From positions 1 through 36,165 of the forward strand of contig CABVBR010000007.1 of assembly GCA_902496645.1 (NCBI GenBank): 36,165 bases of DNA, in the 5' to 3' direction. The first letter of the stretch is position 1, and each line of letters opens with the position of its first letter. This document shows positions 18,934 through 27,318 of the stretch, one piece after another. This DNA is from an uncultured Collinsella sp. (GTDB taxonomy: Bacteria > Actinomycetota > Coriobacteriia > Coriobacteriales > Coriobacteriaceae). The notes under the pieces were generated by a model. The model was not told the DNA's origin and did not search any database. It saw only the letters and a list, made by a program, of their open reading frames with translations. The position numbers and the translations under genes were made by a program.

Positions 18934-19052
18934 GACTTCTTTTGTCGATAACCCTGTCTGTCTACCTGCAATAAACCTCGAGGATTGCGGGCGGGAGATA
19001 GGCGTTTCGAATATTCAAGTACAAACCAAACATCACGGGAGAGGAGACCGTT

Positions 19053-19379
19053 ATGGACGATCAGGGAACCGAGATGGTTTCGTTTCAGCTGGTCGCTGCA
19101 GCGGGAGAGGCACGCAGCCTTGCCTTCGAAGCCCTTGAAAAGGCAAAAGCGGGGGATTTTGACGCCGCCGCCAAACTCATGAAGCAGTCAAAGGATGCGG
19201 GAATCAAGGCTCACCACATCCAAACGCAGCTGCTTTCGACTGAGGCAGCGGGCGAGCATCTGTCGGTGGATGTGTTGCTGGTCCATGCTCAGGACCACCT
19301 CATGTGCTCCATGCTTGCTCAGGAGCTCGTGCAGGAGCTGATCTGCCTGTATGAGTGCACTGCAACCAAGAACGCCTAG
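19053..19379 (+). CDS. PTS lactose/cellobiose-family EIIA component
   Basis: A 108-residue, all-helical cytosolic phosphocarrier that takes phosphate from HPr and passes it to EIIB. The family pattern is clear: AGEARSLAFEALEKAKAGDFDAA split over two helices, then HHIQTQLL and the active site LLVHAQDHLM with H78, the same position as in lactose-type EIIA. The start follows GAGAGGAGA. It lies 119 bases after the PRD regulator and 46 bases before the EIIB gene in the same direction. Substrate class (beta-glucoside such as cellobiose or lichenan fragments) is inferred from the operon. Confidence 0.94.
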   Translation: MDDQGTEMVSFQLVAAAGEARSLAFEALEKAKAGDFDAAAKLMKQSKDAGIKAHHIQTQLLSTEAAGEHLSVDVLLVHAQDHLMCSMLAQELVQELICLYECTATKNA

Positions 19380-19425
19380 CGGCGTGCGGTGACTATCCAA
19401 CCAATCAATGCGAAGGGAATCCCTT

Positions 19426-19719
19426 ATGAAGATCCTTCTTGTTTGCGCAGCTGGTCTGTCTACAAGCATTCTGATGAAGAAACTCGAGAAATATGCGGAG
19501 CAAAACGGCATCGAGCTCGATATCGATGCGGTGGGTATCGGCGAGTATCAGGAGACGTGCGCCAATTATGACGTGCTGCTCTTGGGGCCGCAGGTGTCCT
19601 ACCAGCTCAACACCGTCAAGCAGGGGAGCGGTAAGCCGATCGCGGTCATCCCCGCACAGGACTACGGCATGGGCAACGCCGCCAACGTGCTGGCACTCGC
19701 CCAGTCGCTGTTGGGTTAG
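19426..19719 (+). CDS. PTS lactose/cellobiose-family EIIB component
   Basis: A 97-residue cytosolic protein that phosphorylates the sugar during transport through EIIC. The N-terminal P-loop MKILLVCAAGLSTSILMKK carries the phospho-cysteine C7, and LLLGPQVSYQL is typical of the cellobiose-type EIIB. The ATG at 19426 gives the family's standard start; an ATG 18 bases upstream is less likely. The gene ends 9 bases before EIIC. Confidence 0.94.
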   Translation: MKILLVCAAGLSTSILMKKLEKYAEQNGIELDIDAVGIGEYQETCANYDVLLLGPQVSYQLNTVKQGSGKPIAVIPAQDYGMGNAANVLALAQSLLG

Positions 19720-19728
19720 GAGGCGACC

Positions 19729-21078
19729 ATGGAGAAGTTCATGACCCTGCTTCAGGAAAAACTGACCCCTATCGCCAATTTCTGCGGCACCGAGCGCCAC
19801 TTTGCCTCCATGCAAAAGGGCTTTATGAGCGCGATCAGCTTCATCTTGGTATCTGCCGTCTTTATGATCCTCGCCAACCCGCCGGTCACGGCCGACCTGG
19901 TGGCGCAGGGCGGGTTCTGGTCCGTCTTTGGCCCTTGGCTCGATTTCGCGACGGCCAATAAGCTCACGCTGCTCATCCCCTTCAATATGACGATGGGCAT
20001 ACTGTCGGTGATCGTGACGTTCGCAATCGCCTATAACCTGGCGGGCACCTACAAGATGCCCAAGCTTAACGCCGGCATGACCTCGCTGGTGATGTTCCTG
20101 ATCGCCGCGGCGCCGTCGTCCTACTACCAGCTTGCTGACGAGTCCGTGCTCCAGGCGGTCCCCTGCACCTATCTGGGTGCGCAGGGCCTGTTTACCGCCA
20201 TCATCGTTGCCTTGGTCTCCGTCGAGGTCACGCGCTTCTGCCAGACCAAGGGCATCACCATCAAGATGCCCGATGGCGTGCCGCCGTTTTTGTCCGAAAC
20301 CTTTGGCGCCATCGTACCTATGCTCGCCAACATCCTCATCTTCTTTGGCGGCAACCTGCTGATCCAGATGATCGATCCCGCGCTGTCCATCCCCTCGGTT
20401 ATCGAGAAGCTGCTCGCTGCCCCGCTTTCCGTCGCAGTTGACTCTGTGCCCGGCGCACTGCTTATCTGCTTCATGACGCTGCTGTTTTGGTGCTTTGGCG
20501 TCCACGGCAACATGATCGTAATGCCCATCACCGCCCCGGTCTCGCTTGCCGCCTTTGCCGCCAACGCCTCGCTCTATGCTGCCGGGCAGCCGCTTGAGTT
20601 CCACCCGGTGCTCATGTCGTTGGCCATCAACCTCATCGGCGGCACGGGTAATACGTTCTCTTTTGTGGCGCTCTGCGCGTTTAGGGCAAAGTCGCAGCAG
20701 CTCAAGGCATTTGGCAGGGCATCGATCGTGCCGAGCTTCTTCCGTATCTCCGAGCCCGCGATCTTCGGCGCGCCCATCATCTTCAACCCGATCCTCATGA
20801 TTCCGTTTGTGCTAGGCGGCATGATCTCGGCCCTGCTGTATTGGGGTGCGGTCTCACTGGGTCTTGTCTCTAACTTCTACATCTTGGTGAGCGGCACGTT
20901 CCCCATCTTCGTTCAGGGCTTTGTCCAGTGCCTCGACCCGCGCATCTGGGTGTTTACGATCGTTTTGATCGTGGTCATGGCTGTGGTCTGGTACCCGTTC
21001 TTTAAGGTGTACGATAACCAGCTCCTGGCTCAGGAGCAGGAGAACGCCGCGGCAGCTTCTGCCGAGGATGCTGAGTAG
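19729..21078 (+). CDS. PTS lactose/cellobiose-family EIIC permease
   Basis: A 449-residue membrane permease that moves the sugar while EIIB phosphorylates it. The sequence shows about ten hydrophobic helices and the family features ERHFASMQKGFM near the N terminus, GVHGNMIVMPI in the middle and the substrate-site region RISEPAIFGAPIIFNP. It follows AGGAGG and lies 9 bases after EIIB and 1 base before the beta-glucosidase start. It is similar in type to LicC/CelB. The C-terminal tail is polar (EQENAAAASAEDAE) and cytosolic. Confidence 0.95.
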   Translation: MEKFMTLLQEKLTPIANFCGTERHFASMQKGFMSAISFILVSAVFMILANPPVTADLVAQGGFWSVFGPWLDFATANKLTLLIPFNMTMGILSVIVTFAIAYNLAGTYKMPKLNAGMTSLVMFLIAAAPSSYYQLADESVLQAVPCTYLGAQGLFTAIIVALVSVEVTRFCQTKGITIKMPDGVPPFLSETFGAIVPMLANILIFFGGNLLIQMIDPALSIPSVIEKLLAAPLSVAVDSVPGALLICFMTLLFWCFGVHGNMIVMPITAPVSLAAFAANASLYAAGQPLEFHPVLMSLAINLIGGTGNTFSFVALCAFRAKSQQLKAFGRASIVPSFFRISEPAIFGAPIIFNPILMIPFVLGGMISALLYWGAVSLGLVSNFYILVSGTFPIFVQGFVQCLDPRIWVFTIVLIVVMAVVWYPFFKVYDNQLLAQEQENAAAASAEDAE

Positions 21079-21079
21079 C

Positions 21080-22534
21080 ATGAGTTACTTTGACAGAACG
21101 TCTGCCGCCGGTATGCCCGAGGGCTTTTTGTGGGGTGGTGCCCTCGCCGCCAACCAGGCCGAAGGGGGCTGGAACGAGGGCGGCCGCGGCATGTCGCACT
21201 CCGACCTGATCCCACAGGGTTCCGACCGCTGGGATGTAATGTTTGGCAGGCAAAAGCCCGTGGACGATCCGGACAGGCTGTATCCATGCCGCTGGGGCAA
21301 CGACTTCTTCCATCATTGGCACGAGGATGTCGAGCTCTTTGCCGAGATGGGCTTTAAGTGCCTGCGTCTTTCAATTTGCTGGAGCCGTATTTTTCCCACA
21401 GGGATGGAGGCCGAGCCCAACGGCGAGGGCTTGGAGTTTTACCGTCAGGTATTCGAGGCGCTGCGCGAGCATGGAATCGAGCCGCTTGTGACGCTGTCGC
21501 ACTACGACTATCCGTTGGCTCTGGTCGAGCGCTATGGTGGCTGGCAAAGCCGAGAGATGATCGAGCGGTATGCGCACTACGTCGAGACCGTCGGACGCGC
21601 GTACCAGGGCCTCGTGCGTTATTGGCTTACGTTCAACGAGATCAACAGCGTGGCGCTGTCCTATCTCAACGCGGGTGTCACGCTCGAGGATGAGCGTGAC
21701 CGTGCAGCCGTGACTGCGGCGTTCTCGCACCATATGTTTATGGCGAGCGCTCGCGCTGTCGAGATTCTGCACAAGATCGATCCCGCAAACAAGGTGGGTT
21801 GCATGGTCGCTGCCGGTGCGACCTATCCGTACCGTTGTGCGCCCGAGGACGTATGGCTTGCGTATGAGGAGGACCGCGGCCGCTACTTCTACACAGACGT
21901 GATGGCTGCGGGCGCCTATCCTGCTTGGAAGCTGCGTGCACTCGAGAAAGAGGGTGTTCACGTGCCCTTTGAGCCGGGCGATACGGAGTATCTGGCAGAG
22001 CATACGGTCGACTTCATCTCGTTCTCGTACTATTGCTCGCGCTTGGTGTGCGCCGATGATCAGGTGATCGCCGAGAAGGCGGAGGGCAACGTGTTCCCGA
22101 CGTTGCGCAATCCGTACCTCAAGGATAAAGAGACTGCCTGGAAGTGGCAGATCGATGCGCTGGGTTTGCGCGTGACGCTTGCCGGCTACCACGATCGTTA
22201 CCATCTTCCGCTCTTTATCGCCGAGAACGGTGTGGGCGGACTCGATGCGCTGGAAGACGGCAAAGTCCACGATGCGTATCATATTGATTACCTGCGAAGG
22301 CATATTCTTGCGCTGCGCGATGCAATTGTCGAGGACGGTGTTGACCTGATGGGATACACGCCGTGGGGCTGTATCGATTTGGTGTCGGCCTCGACGGGGC
22401 AGATGAAGAAGCGCTATGGCTTTGTTTATGTTGATGCCGATGATATGGGCAAAGGCACGTTCGATCGCTACCGAAAGGACAGCTTCTGCTGGTACCAAAA
22501 GGTCATTGCATCAAATGGCGAGGACTTGAGTTAA
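21080..22534 (+). CDS. 6-phospho-beta-glucosidase, glycoside hydrolase family 1
   Basis: A 484-residue GH1 enzyme that hydrolyses the phosphorylated disaccharide delivered by the PTS, releasing glucose-6-phosphate and glucose. The acid/base glutamate is in LTFNEINSVAL (E187) and the nucleophile in FIAENGVGG (E382). The GH1 start GFLWGGALAANQAEG and the phosphate-binding S-x-K-K-R-Y-like segment (GQMKKRYGFVYVD) support the 6-phospho specificity. The ATG at 21080 follows the EIIC stop by 1 base; another ATG at 21068 overlaps EIIC, and there is only a weak ribosome site, so translation is coupled. A strong terminator follows. Confidence 0.95.
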   Translation: MSYFDRTSAAGMPEGFLWGGALAANQAEGGWNEGGRGMSHSDLIPQGSDRWDVMFGRQKPVDDPDRLYPCRWGNDFFHHWHEDVELFAEMGFKCLRLSICWSRIFPTGMEAEPNGEGLEFYRQVFEALREHGIEPLVTLSHYDYPLALVERYGGWQSREMIERYAHYVETVGRAYQGLVRYWLTFNEINSVALSYLNAGVTLEDERDRAAVTAAFSHHMFMASARAVEILHKIDPANKVGCMVAAGATYPYRCAPEDVWLAYEEDRGRYFYTDVMAAGAYPAWKLRALEKEGVHVPFEPGDTEYLAEHTVDFISFSYYCSRLVCADDQVIAEKAEGNVFPTLRNPYLKDKETAWKWQIDALGLRVTLAGYHDRYHLPLFIAENGVGGLDALEDGKVHDAYHIDYLRRHILALRDAIVEDGVDLMGYTPWGCIDLVSASTGQMKKRYGFVYVDADDMGKGTFDRYRKDSFCWYQKVIASNGEDLS

Positions 22535-22550
22535 CTCTTGCAGGTCTGTT

Positions 22551-22585
22551 GCCCCCGCGGTCCGCTTCGGCCGCGGGGGCTTTTG
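22551..22585 (+). terminator. Rho-independent terminator of the PTS operon
   Basis: GCCCCCGCGG at 22551-22560 pairs perfectly with CCGCGGGGGC at 22571-22580, loop TCCGCTTCGG, then TTTTGTT. It closes the licR-like regulator-to-GH1 cluster. Confidence 0.92.
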
Positions 22586-22700
22586 TTATTGAGGCGGCTG
22601 TTCATGAGGAGCATTGCAGGCTGCGGAAACCCGGCACTTGGGGAGGTTCCTTTCCTGCCGGCAGCTTGGGACAGTCCTTAAAGGCCGCATCGATCAACTG

Positions 22701-22872
22701 CGGAAAGCACATCCCAGAATGAGCGTCCAACATGGGGTGCGGTTTCCCTTGAGGCCCTCAATCGGAAAATGCATCCCGGATTATTGTCGAAAAGCGGTCC
22801 CTAGTTTCCCAAACGGGCCGCTAACGGAAAGCGCACCCCGCTATTGGGCCCCAAAGCAGGATGCGCTTTCCG
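22701..22872. repeat. Cluster of degenerate CGGAAAGCGCATCCC repeats
   Basis: Six related units lie in 172 bases, in both orientations: 22701-22715 (CGGAAAGCACATCCC), 22734-22747 inverted, 22763-22777 (CGGAAAATGCATCCC), 22788-22801 (CGAAAAGCGGTCCC), 22825-22839 (CGGAAAGCGCACCCC) and 22859-22872 inverted. The gap 22586-22987 has no gene and ends with the dispersed 20-mer at 22957-22976, itself inside an 8-bp inverted repeat (CACTCATT 22951-22958 / AATGAGTG 22972-22979). Single units also occur at 16874-16885 and 36152-36163. Confidence 0.65.
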
Positions 22873-22987
22873 TGCTGGCAGTTCCAAGCAGTTCGGGATG
22901 GCCCTTTTCGTCTGCTCTCGGCCGGCGTCCGTAAGACTGTCCCCGACGACCACTCATTTAAGTCTGTCCCCAATGAGTGCCCAATGA

Positions 22988-23989
22988 CTAGTAGTAGGCC
23001 CACATGGCTTCGACTTCGTTGAGGACCTCTACGACGCCCCAGCGGCGGGCGCTGCGGCTGGCCGAGTTGGGATCGAAGACTTCAATCTGGTCGGCGTCGT
23101 CAATACCGTAAAGTACAATGTAGTGGCCCACGTTGGTAAAGGTGCCCGGCCGAACGGCGGCGATGACGGGCGCTCCCGAACGCAGCGCCTGAGTCATCGA
23201 GTCGCGATCGTTATGAAGCTCCGTTCCGTTAAGTCCCAACTGCCACGCACCGCTCGTCATAAACGACCATTCGGTTGCACCGGTGGGGGCGTAATTGCCT
23301 GCCTCGGAAAGCGCGCACATATCGACGGGAGTCATATCGGTGTGTCCCGTCTTAAAGATATAGACCATGGTGAGGCACGTAGGCCCGCAAGCATTTTGGC
23401 GGATGGTACCGCCGGCGTAAGGCAGCTCCGACCATGCGGGGTCGATCTGGTAGATATGAGGCATGGCGCCGGCCTGCCATTGCGACCGCGGGGTCGAGAA
23501 CGCAAACGAATAGCCGGGAGCGACCGGGGCCTTGAGCAGCTTGTCCTCGGCGGTCGGTTCAAGACCGGCTGAGCCGTGAGAGATACAGGACCCTAAGAAT
23601 AAAAAGACCAGGCAGGCGGCAATGGAACAAAGCGCAAGGCGAAGGCGGCGGACTGGCAGTCCATGGCTTTCGGCATGTGGCGCAGGGCGAGAGGTCGAGC
23701 TGCCGCGACCGAGTTGGGGTCGCGAAAAGGAGCGCTTAACGTAGTAGTCGGTCTTGCGATGATCGTAGCGGCGTGGCTGCGATGCATCGGCCTGGCGTTG
23801 GCGTGCGGCCGCGTTTACGTTGCTTGGCTGTTTCGCGGCGCCGCTCTGTTGTCGGGATGAAGCCCCGTGCCGCTCTTGTGGCCGTTGTGGGCTGTCGTTG
23901 CCGGAGGCGCTTATGGGCGTCGATGTGGCGCGGCCGGCAAGGCGCACACTTTGTGGCCGCCGATCGTCGTCGCTGTATCCGTATGCCAT
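22988..23989 (-). CDS. Membrane-anchored C39-like cysteine peptidase
   Basis: A 333-residue protein. Residues 1-115 are polar, rich in Ser, Arg, Gln and Pro and probably disordered; about 116-133 (LRLALCSIAACLVFLFLG) is one membrane helix; the rest lies outside. The outer part has the papain-like C39 pattern: QNACGPTCL with C201 as nucleophile and Q198 for the oxyanion hole, GHYIVLYGID with H289, and VFDPNS with D306. Such Peptidase_C39_2 domains are found in many Gram-positive surface proteins; the substrate is unknown. ATG at 23989 is preferred because AGGTGG lies upstream; a GTG at 23998 is also in frame. It is alone on the minus strand. Confidence 0.88.
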   Translation of the reverse strand: MAYGYSDDDRRPQSVRLAGRATSTPISASGNDSPQRPQERHGASSRQQSGAAKQPSNVNAAARQRQADASQPRRYDHRKTDYYVKRSFSRPQLGRGSSTSRPAPHAESHGLPVRRLRLALCSIAACLVFLFLGSCISHGSAGLEPTAEDKLLKAPVAPGYSFAFSTPRSQWQAGAMPHIYQIDPAWSELPYAGGTIRQNACGPTCLTMVYIFKTGHTDMTPVDMCALSEAGNYAPTGATEWSFMTSGAWQLGLNGTELHNDRDSMTQALRSGAPVIAAVRPGTFTNVGHYIVLYGIDDADQIEVFDPNSASRSARRWGVVEVLNEVEAMWAYY

Positions 23990-24188
23990 TCGAACCACCT
24001 TGCCTCGTGTGTAACTTGTCTATCCTACATAAAAAGATGTGCGGTACGCGGGGATGTGCGCCAAAAGCCTGACAAACGGTATGAACGTTGCCGCGCCGCG
24101 CGCCAAGCGTCACGGCAACAGGCATTCAAAAACAGACAAGATGAAAGCGTCCAAGACGAATGGCGTCCCCAGCCGTTCGTCCCAAAAA

Positions 24189-24324
24189 CAGCGCCGCTCG
24201 TTTTGCAGTTCTGCCTTCGGTCGAGTCGCAAGCGGCGCTGCTGTGCCAAGGCCGTATCTTAAAGCCACGAAATAAAAGCGCGCGGTAAAACAGACCGCGC
24301 AAGGGGTGACGCCAAAGAGGCGTC
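24189..24324 (+). promoter_or_regulatory. Leader with three consecutive stems upstream of APC permease
   Basis: Three perfect stems precede the permease gene: CAGCGCCGCT (24189-24198) with AGCGGCGCTG (24231-24240), GCGCGGT (24280-24286) with ACCGCGC (24294-24300), and GACGCC (24308-24313) with GGCGTC (24319-24324). The last ends a few bases before the AAAGGAGGGG ribosome site. The set could be a cis-regulatory RNA, but it fits no riboswitch class I know. The rest of 23990-24345 holds no gene I can support. Confidence 0.4.
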
Positions 24325-24345
24325 AATAAGGAAAGGAGGGGAACA

Positions 24346-25797
24346 ATGGCGGACAAGAACGCAGAAGTTGCAGTCGAAGGTAACGGCGGCATGAAGAAAA
24401 CGCTTTCGCTCTGGAACTTCTTCACCATCGGTTTCGGTGCCATCATCGGAACTGGCTGGGTTCTGCAGGTCGGCGACTGGATGGTCGTGGGCGGCGGTCC
24501 CGTTCCCGCTATGATCGCATTCCTCTTGGGTGCAATCTTCCTCGTGCCCGTCGGAGCTGTTTTCGGTGAGCTCACGGCTGCTATCCCCATCTCGGGCGGC
24601 ATCGTCGAGTATGTCGATCGTAGCTTTGGCCGTACGCTGAGCTACATCACCGGTTGGCTTTTGGCTCTGGGCAACGGCATCCTGTGTCCGTGGGAGGCCA
24701 TCGCCATTTCGACCCTCGTGTCCGAGATGTTCGGCAGCCTGCCCGGTCTTGAGTGGCTGCGCGCCGTCAAGCTCTACACCATCCTGGGCGCCGACGTTTA
24801 CCTGTTCCCGACGCTGATCGCGCTCGGCTTTGCAGCCTACGTCATCTTCCTCAACTTCCGCGGTGCCAGCTCGGCCGCCAAGCTCCAGGCCTTCCTGACC
24901 AAGGCCCTGCTCTGCGGCATGCTGCTCGCCATGGGCGTCTCGCTGTTCACCGGCTCGCCGGACAACGCCATGCCCGTGTTCTCCCAGGTCACCGGCGCTG
25001 GCGGCGGCAAGGCCGCTACCGAGGGCGCCAGCCTGTTCGCCGGCATCGTGTCGGTCCTGGTTCTGACCCCGTTCTTCTATGCCGGTTTCGACACCATTCC
25101 TCAGCAGGCTGAGGAAGCAGCCGAGGGCCTCAACTGGAACAAGTTCGGCAAGATCATCTCCCTGGCCCTGCTGGCCGCCGGCGGCTTCTACATGGTCTGC
25201 ATCTACTCGTTCGGCACCATCCTCGACTGGCATGAGTTTGTTAAGAGCCCGGTTCCCGCGCTTGCCTGTCTCAAGGGTATCAACATGCTCCTGTACCTGG
25301 CCATGCTCGTCATCGCCACGCTTGGACCCATGGGCCCGATGAACTCCTTCTACGGCGCCACGAGCCGCATCATGCTCGCCATGGGCCGCAAGGGCCAACT
25401 GCCCGAGAAGTTCGCCGAGGTCGACCCCAAGTCTGGCGCTCCCAAGCTCGCCTGCGTCGTTCTGGGCGTCATCACCGTCATCGGTCCGTTCTTGGGCAAG
25501 AACATGCTCATCCCTCTGACCAACGTGTCGGCTCTCGCCTTCATCTTCTCCTGCGGTATGGTCGCCCTCGCCTGCCTGCGCATGCGCTTTACCGAGCCCG
25601 ACCTGCCTCGTCCCTACGAGGTGCCCGGCGGCAAGTTTGGCATCGGCCTCGCTATCGCTGCCTGCGCCATCATCATCGGCCTGCTCGTGATTCCGTTCTC
25701 TCCCGCCTCCCTCAACATGGTGGAGTGGAGCATCGTGATCGGCTGGTTGGCTATTGGCCTGGCCCTCATGGCTTTCACCAATTCCCGCAAAAAGTAA
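24346..25797 (+). CDS. APC family amino acid permease
   Basis: A 483-residue amino acid/polyamine/organocation transporter with about 12 membrane helices. The N-terminal SLWNFFTIGFGAIIGTGWVL carries the GxG-type unwound helix 1 that binds the substrate amino group. GELTAAIPISGGIVEYVDRS is the helix 3 family signature, and FFYAGFDTIPQQAEE the helix 6 region. The start follows AAGGAGGGG. Codon use indicates strong expression. Downstream by 132 bases is an amidohydrolase gene in the same direction, so the imported compound is probably an amino acid derivative or small peptide for that enzyme; the substrate cannot be read from sequence. Confidence 0.92.
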   Translation: MADKNAEVAVEGNGGMKKTLSLWNFFTIGFGAIIGTGWVLQVGDWMVVGGGPVPAMIAFLLGAIFLVPVGAVFGELTAAIPISGGIVEYVDRSFGRTLSYITGWLLALGNGILCPWEAIAISTLVSEMFGSLPGLEWLRAVKLYTILGADVYLFPTLIALGFAAYVIFLNFRGASSAAKLQAFLTKALLCGMLLAMGVSLFTGSPDNAMPVFSQVTGAGGGKAATEGASLFAGIVSVLVLTPFFYAGFDTIPQQAEEAAEGLNWNKFGKIISLALLAAGGFYMVCIYSFGTILDWHEFVKSPVPALACLKGINMLLYLAMLVIATLGPMGPMNSFYGATSRIMLAMGRKGQLPEKFAEVDPKSGAPKLACVVLGVITVIGPFLGKNMLIPLTNVSALAFIFSCGMVALACLRMRFTEPDLPRPYEVPGGKFGIGLAIAACAIIIGLLVIPFSPASLNMVEWSIVIGWLAIGLALMAFTNSRKK

Positions 25798-25817
25798 CGC
25801 CTAGCCGGGGCGGATCG

Positions 25818-25898
25818 GGTGCGCGGTGCCCTCTCTCCCGCGCACCGAACCCGGCACCACTTGGGTAGCTTTGTGAGGCCGCGACCCAACACGGCCTC
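25818..25898 (+). other. Two stems between permease and amidohydrolase genes
   Basis: GGTGCGCGG at 25818-25826 pairs with CCGCGCACC at 25838-25846, and GAGGCCG at 25875-25881 pairs with CGGCCTC at 25892-25898. Neither is followed by a T run. They may lower read-through or protect mRNA ends, giving unequal levels of the two products. Confidence 0.45.
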
Positions 25899-25929
25899 GC
25901 CCACATATATGGATCCATAAGGAGGAACC

Positions 25930-27207
25930 ATGTCCACTAAGTATGCAATCGTTGGCGGCAAGCTTATCGACGGTACCGGTGCCGAGCCGGTCGAGAACTC
26001 CCTCGTTCTCGTCGACGACAACGGCAAGATCGAGTACGCCGGCGCTATGCAGGACCTTCCCGAGGGCGTTGAGGTCATCGACGCCGCCGGCAAGACCGTC
26101 CTTCCCGGCCTGATCGACACCCACCTGCACTTCTCGGGCAACCTGACCGACGATGACACCGATTGGGTCATGCAGCCGCTCCTCGAGAAGCAGGCCGTCG
26201 CTGTCAAGCAGGCCTACGACTGCCTCACCCACGGCCTCACCACCGTCTGCGAGATCGGTCGCTTTGGTATCCAGATCCGTGACTGCATCGACAAGGGCGT
26301 CTTTAAGGGCCCGCGCGTTCTGGCCACCGGCCTCGGTTTCTGCCGCGTTGCCGGTCACGGTGACTCCCACCACTGCACCCAGGAGCTCAACAAGGAATCC
26401 CATCCCTGGGGCGACCAGGTCGACGGTCCTTGGGATCTGCGCAAGGCCGTCCGTCGTCGCCTGCGCGAGAACCCCGATGCCATCAAGATCTGGGCTACCG
26501 GTGGCGGCATCTGGCGCTGGGACTCCGGTCGCGACCAGCACTATTGCTCCGAGGAGATCCAGGCCGTGGTCGAAGAGGCAAAGATGGTCGGCATCCCCGT
26601 GTGGAGCCACTGCTACAACAACCATGCCGCTGCCTACGATTCCGTTCGCTTTGGCTGCGAGCAGCTGATTCACGGCTTCGATATCGATGAGCGCACCATG
26701 GACCTCATGGCTGAGCAGGGCACCTTCTTCACCCCGACGATCGCCTTCCTGCCCACCTGGTACGCCACCTATCCGCCCGTCTACGTCCCCGAGCTGCACG
26801 ACAAGTACGAGGGCACCCTGGTCGAGAAGGAGCTGCAGCGCAACTACGACTGCCTGCGCGAGGCCAAGAAGCGCGGCGTCGTCATGACGATCGGCTCCGA
26901 CTCCTTCTCCTTCGTCACCCCGTACGGCACCTGCTCCATCGAGGAGATGTACGAGTTCGTCGACAAGATCGGCTTCACCCCGGTCGAGACCATCACCTGC
27001 GCCACCCTCAACGGTGCCAAGATGTGCCACATCGAGGACGAGACCGGTTCTATCGAGGCCGGCAAGTGCGCCGACCTGCTGGTCGTCAACGGTGACGTCG
27101 CCGCCGACATCCACGTGCTCAACACCGACAACATGGACGTCATCATGAAGGACGGCTGGATCGTCGAGGCTGGCACCTTTGGCGAGGCCAACAAATACAG
27201 CGCCTAA
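25930..27207 (+). CDS. Metal-dependent amidohydrolase
   Basis: A 425-residue amidohydrolase-superfamily enzyme of the imidazolonepropionase/Xaa-Pro dipeptidase-like subgroup. The metal ligands are all present: HLH (H65, H67), the lysine that becomes carboxylated (AIKIWATGGG, K186), H227 (VWSHCYNN), H248 (LIHGFD) and D324 (IGSDSFSF). The short beta-sandwich at both ends (YAIVGGKLIDGTG at the start; CADLLVVNGD near the end) is also typical. No signal peptide, so cytosolic. The start follows AAGGAGG. It likely hydrolyses a cyclic amide, N-acyl amino acid or dipeptide brought in by the permease upstream; which one is not known. A terminator follows. Confidence 0.92.
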   Translation: MSTKYAIVGGKLIDGTGAEPVENSLVLVDDNGKIEYAGAMQDLPEGVEVIDAAGKTVLPGLIDTHLHFSGNLTDDDTDWVMQPLLEKQAVAVKQAYDCLTHGLTTVCEIGRFGIQIRDCIDKGVFKGPRVLATGLGFCRVAGHGDSHHCTQELNKESHPWGDQVDGPWDLRKAVRRRLRENPDAIKIWATGGGIWRWDSGRDQHYCSEEIQAVVEEAKMVGIPVWSHCYNNHAAAYDSVRFGCEQLIHGFDIDERTMDLMAEQGTFFTPTIAFLPTWYATYPPVYVPELHDKYEGTLVEKELQRNYDCLREAKKRGVVMTIGSDSFSFVTPYGTCSIEEMYEFVDKIGFTPVETITCATLNGAKMCHIEDETGSIEAGKCADLLVVNGDVAADIHVLNTDNMDVIMKDGWIVEAGTFGEANKYSA

Positions 27208-27265
27208 ACTACCGTTCATCGACGACTGGATGTAAAACACAGTATTTGATTGCATAATGCAATGG

Positions 27266-27291
27266 AGAGGGTCGCTTGCGGCCCTCTTTAT
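27266..27291 (+). terminator. Rho-independent terminator after amidohydrolase
   Basis: AGAGGGTCGC at 27266-27275 pairs with GCGGCCCTCT at 27278-27287 (one T-G wobble), followed by TTTATT. It ends the permease-amidohydrolase unit about 30 bases before the next gene. Confidence 0.8.
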
Positions 27292-27318
27292 TGCTATGGG
27301 TGCGATAGATAAAAGGGG

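Noticed and set aside
22701..22872. Possible CRISPR array
   Set aside because: Units are degenerate, occur in both orientations, have uneven spacing of 10-20 bases, and no cas gene is present.
24039..24275. A 78-codon basic open frame upstream of the APC permease
   Set aside because: No ribosome site at any of its starts, unusual composition, and it overlaps the structured leader.
25801..27255. A 484-codon open frame antisense to the amidohydrolase
   Set aside because: Same codon-bias artefact; the sense strand has a complete metal site and a ribosome binding site.
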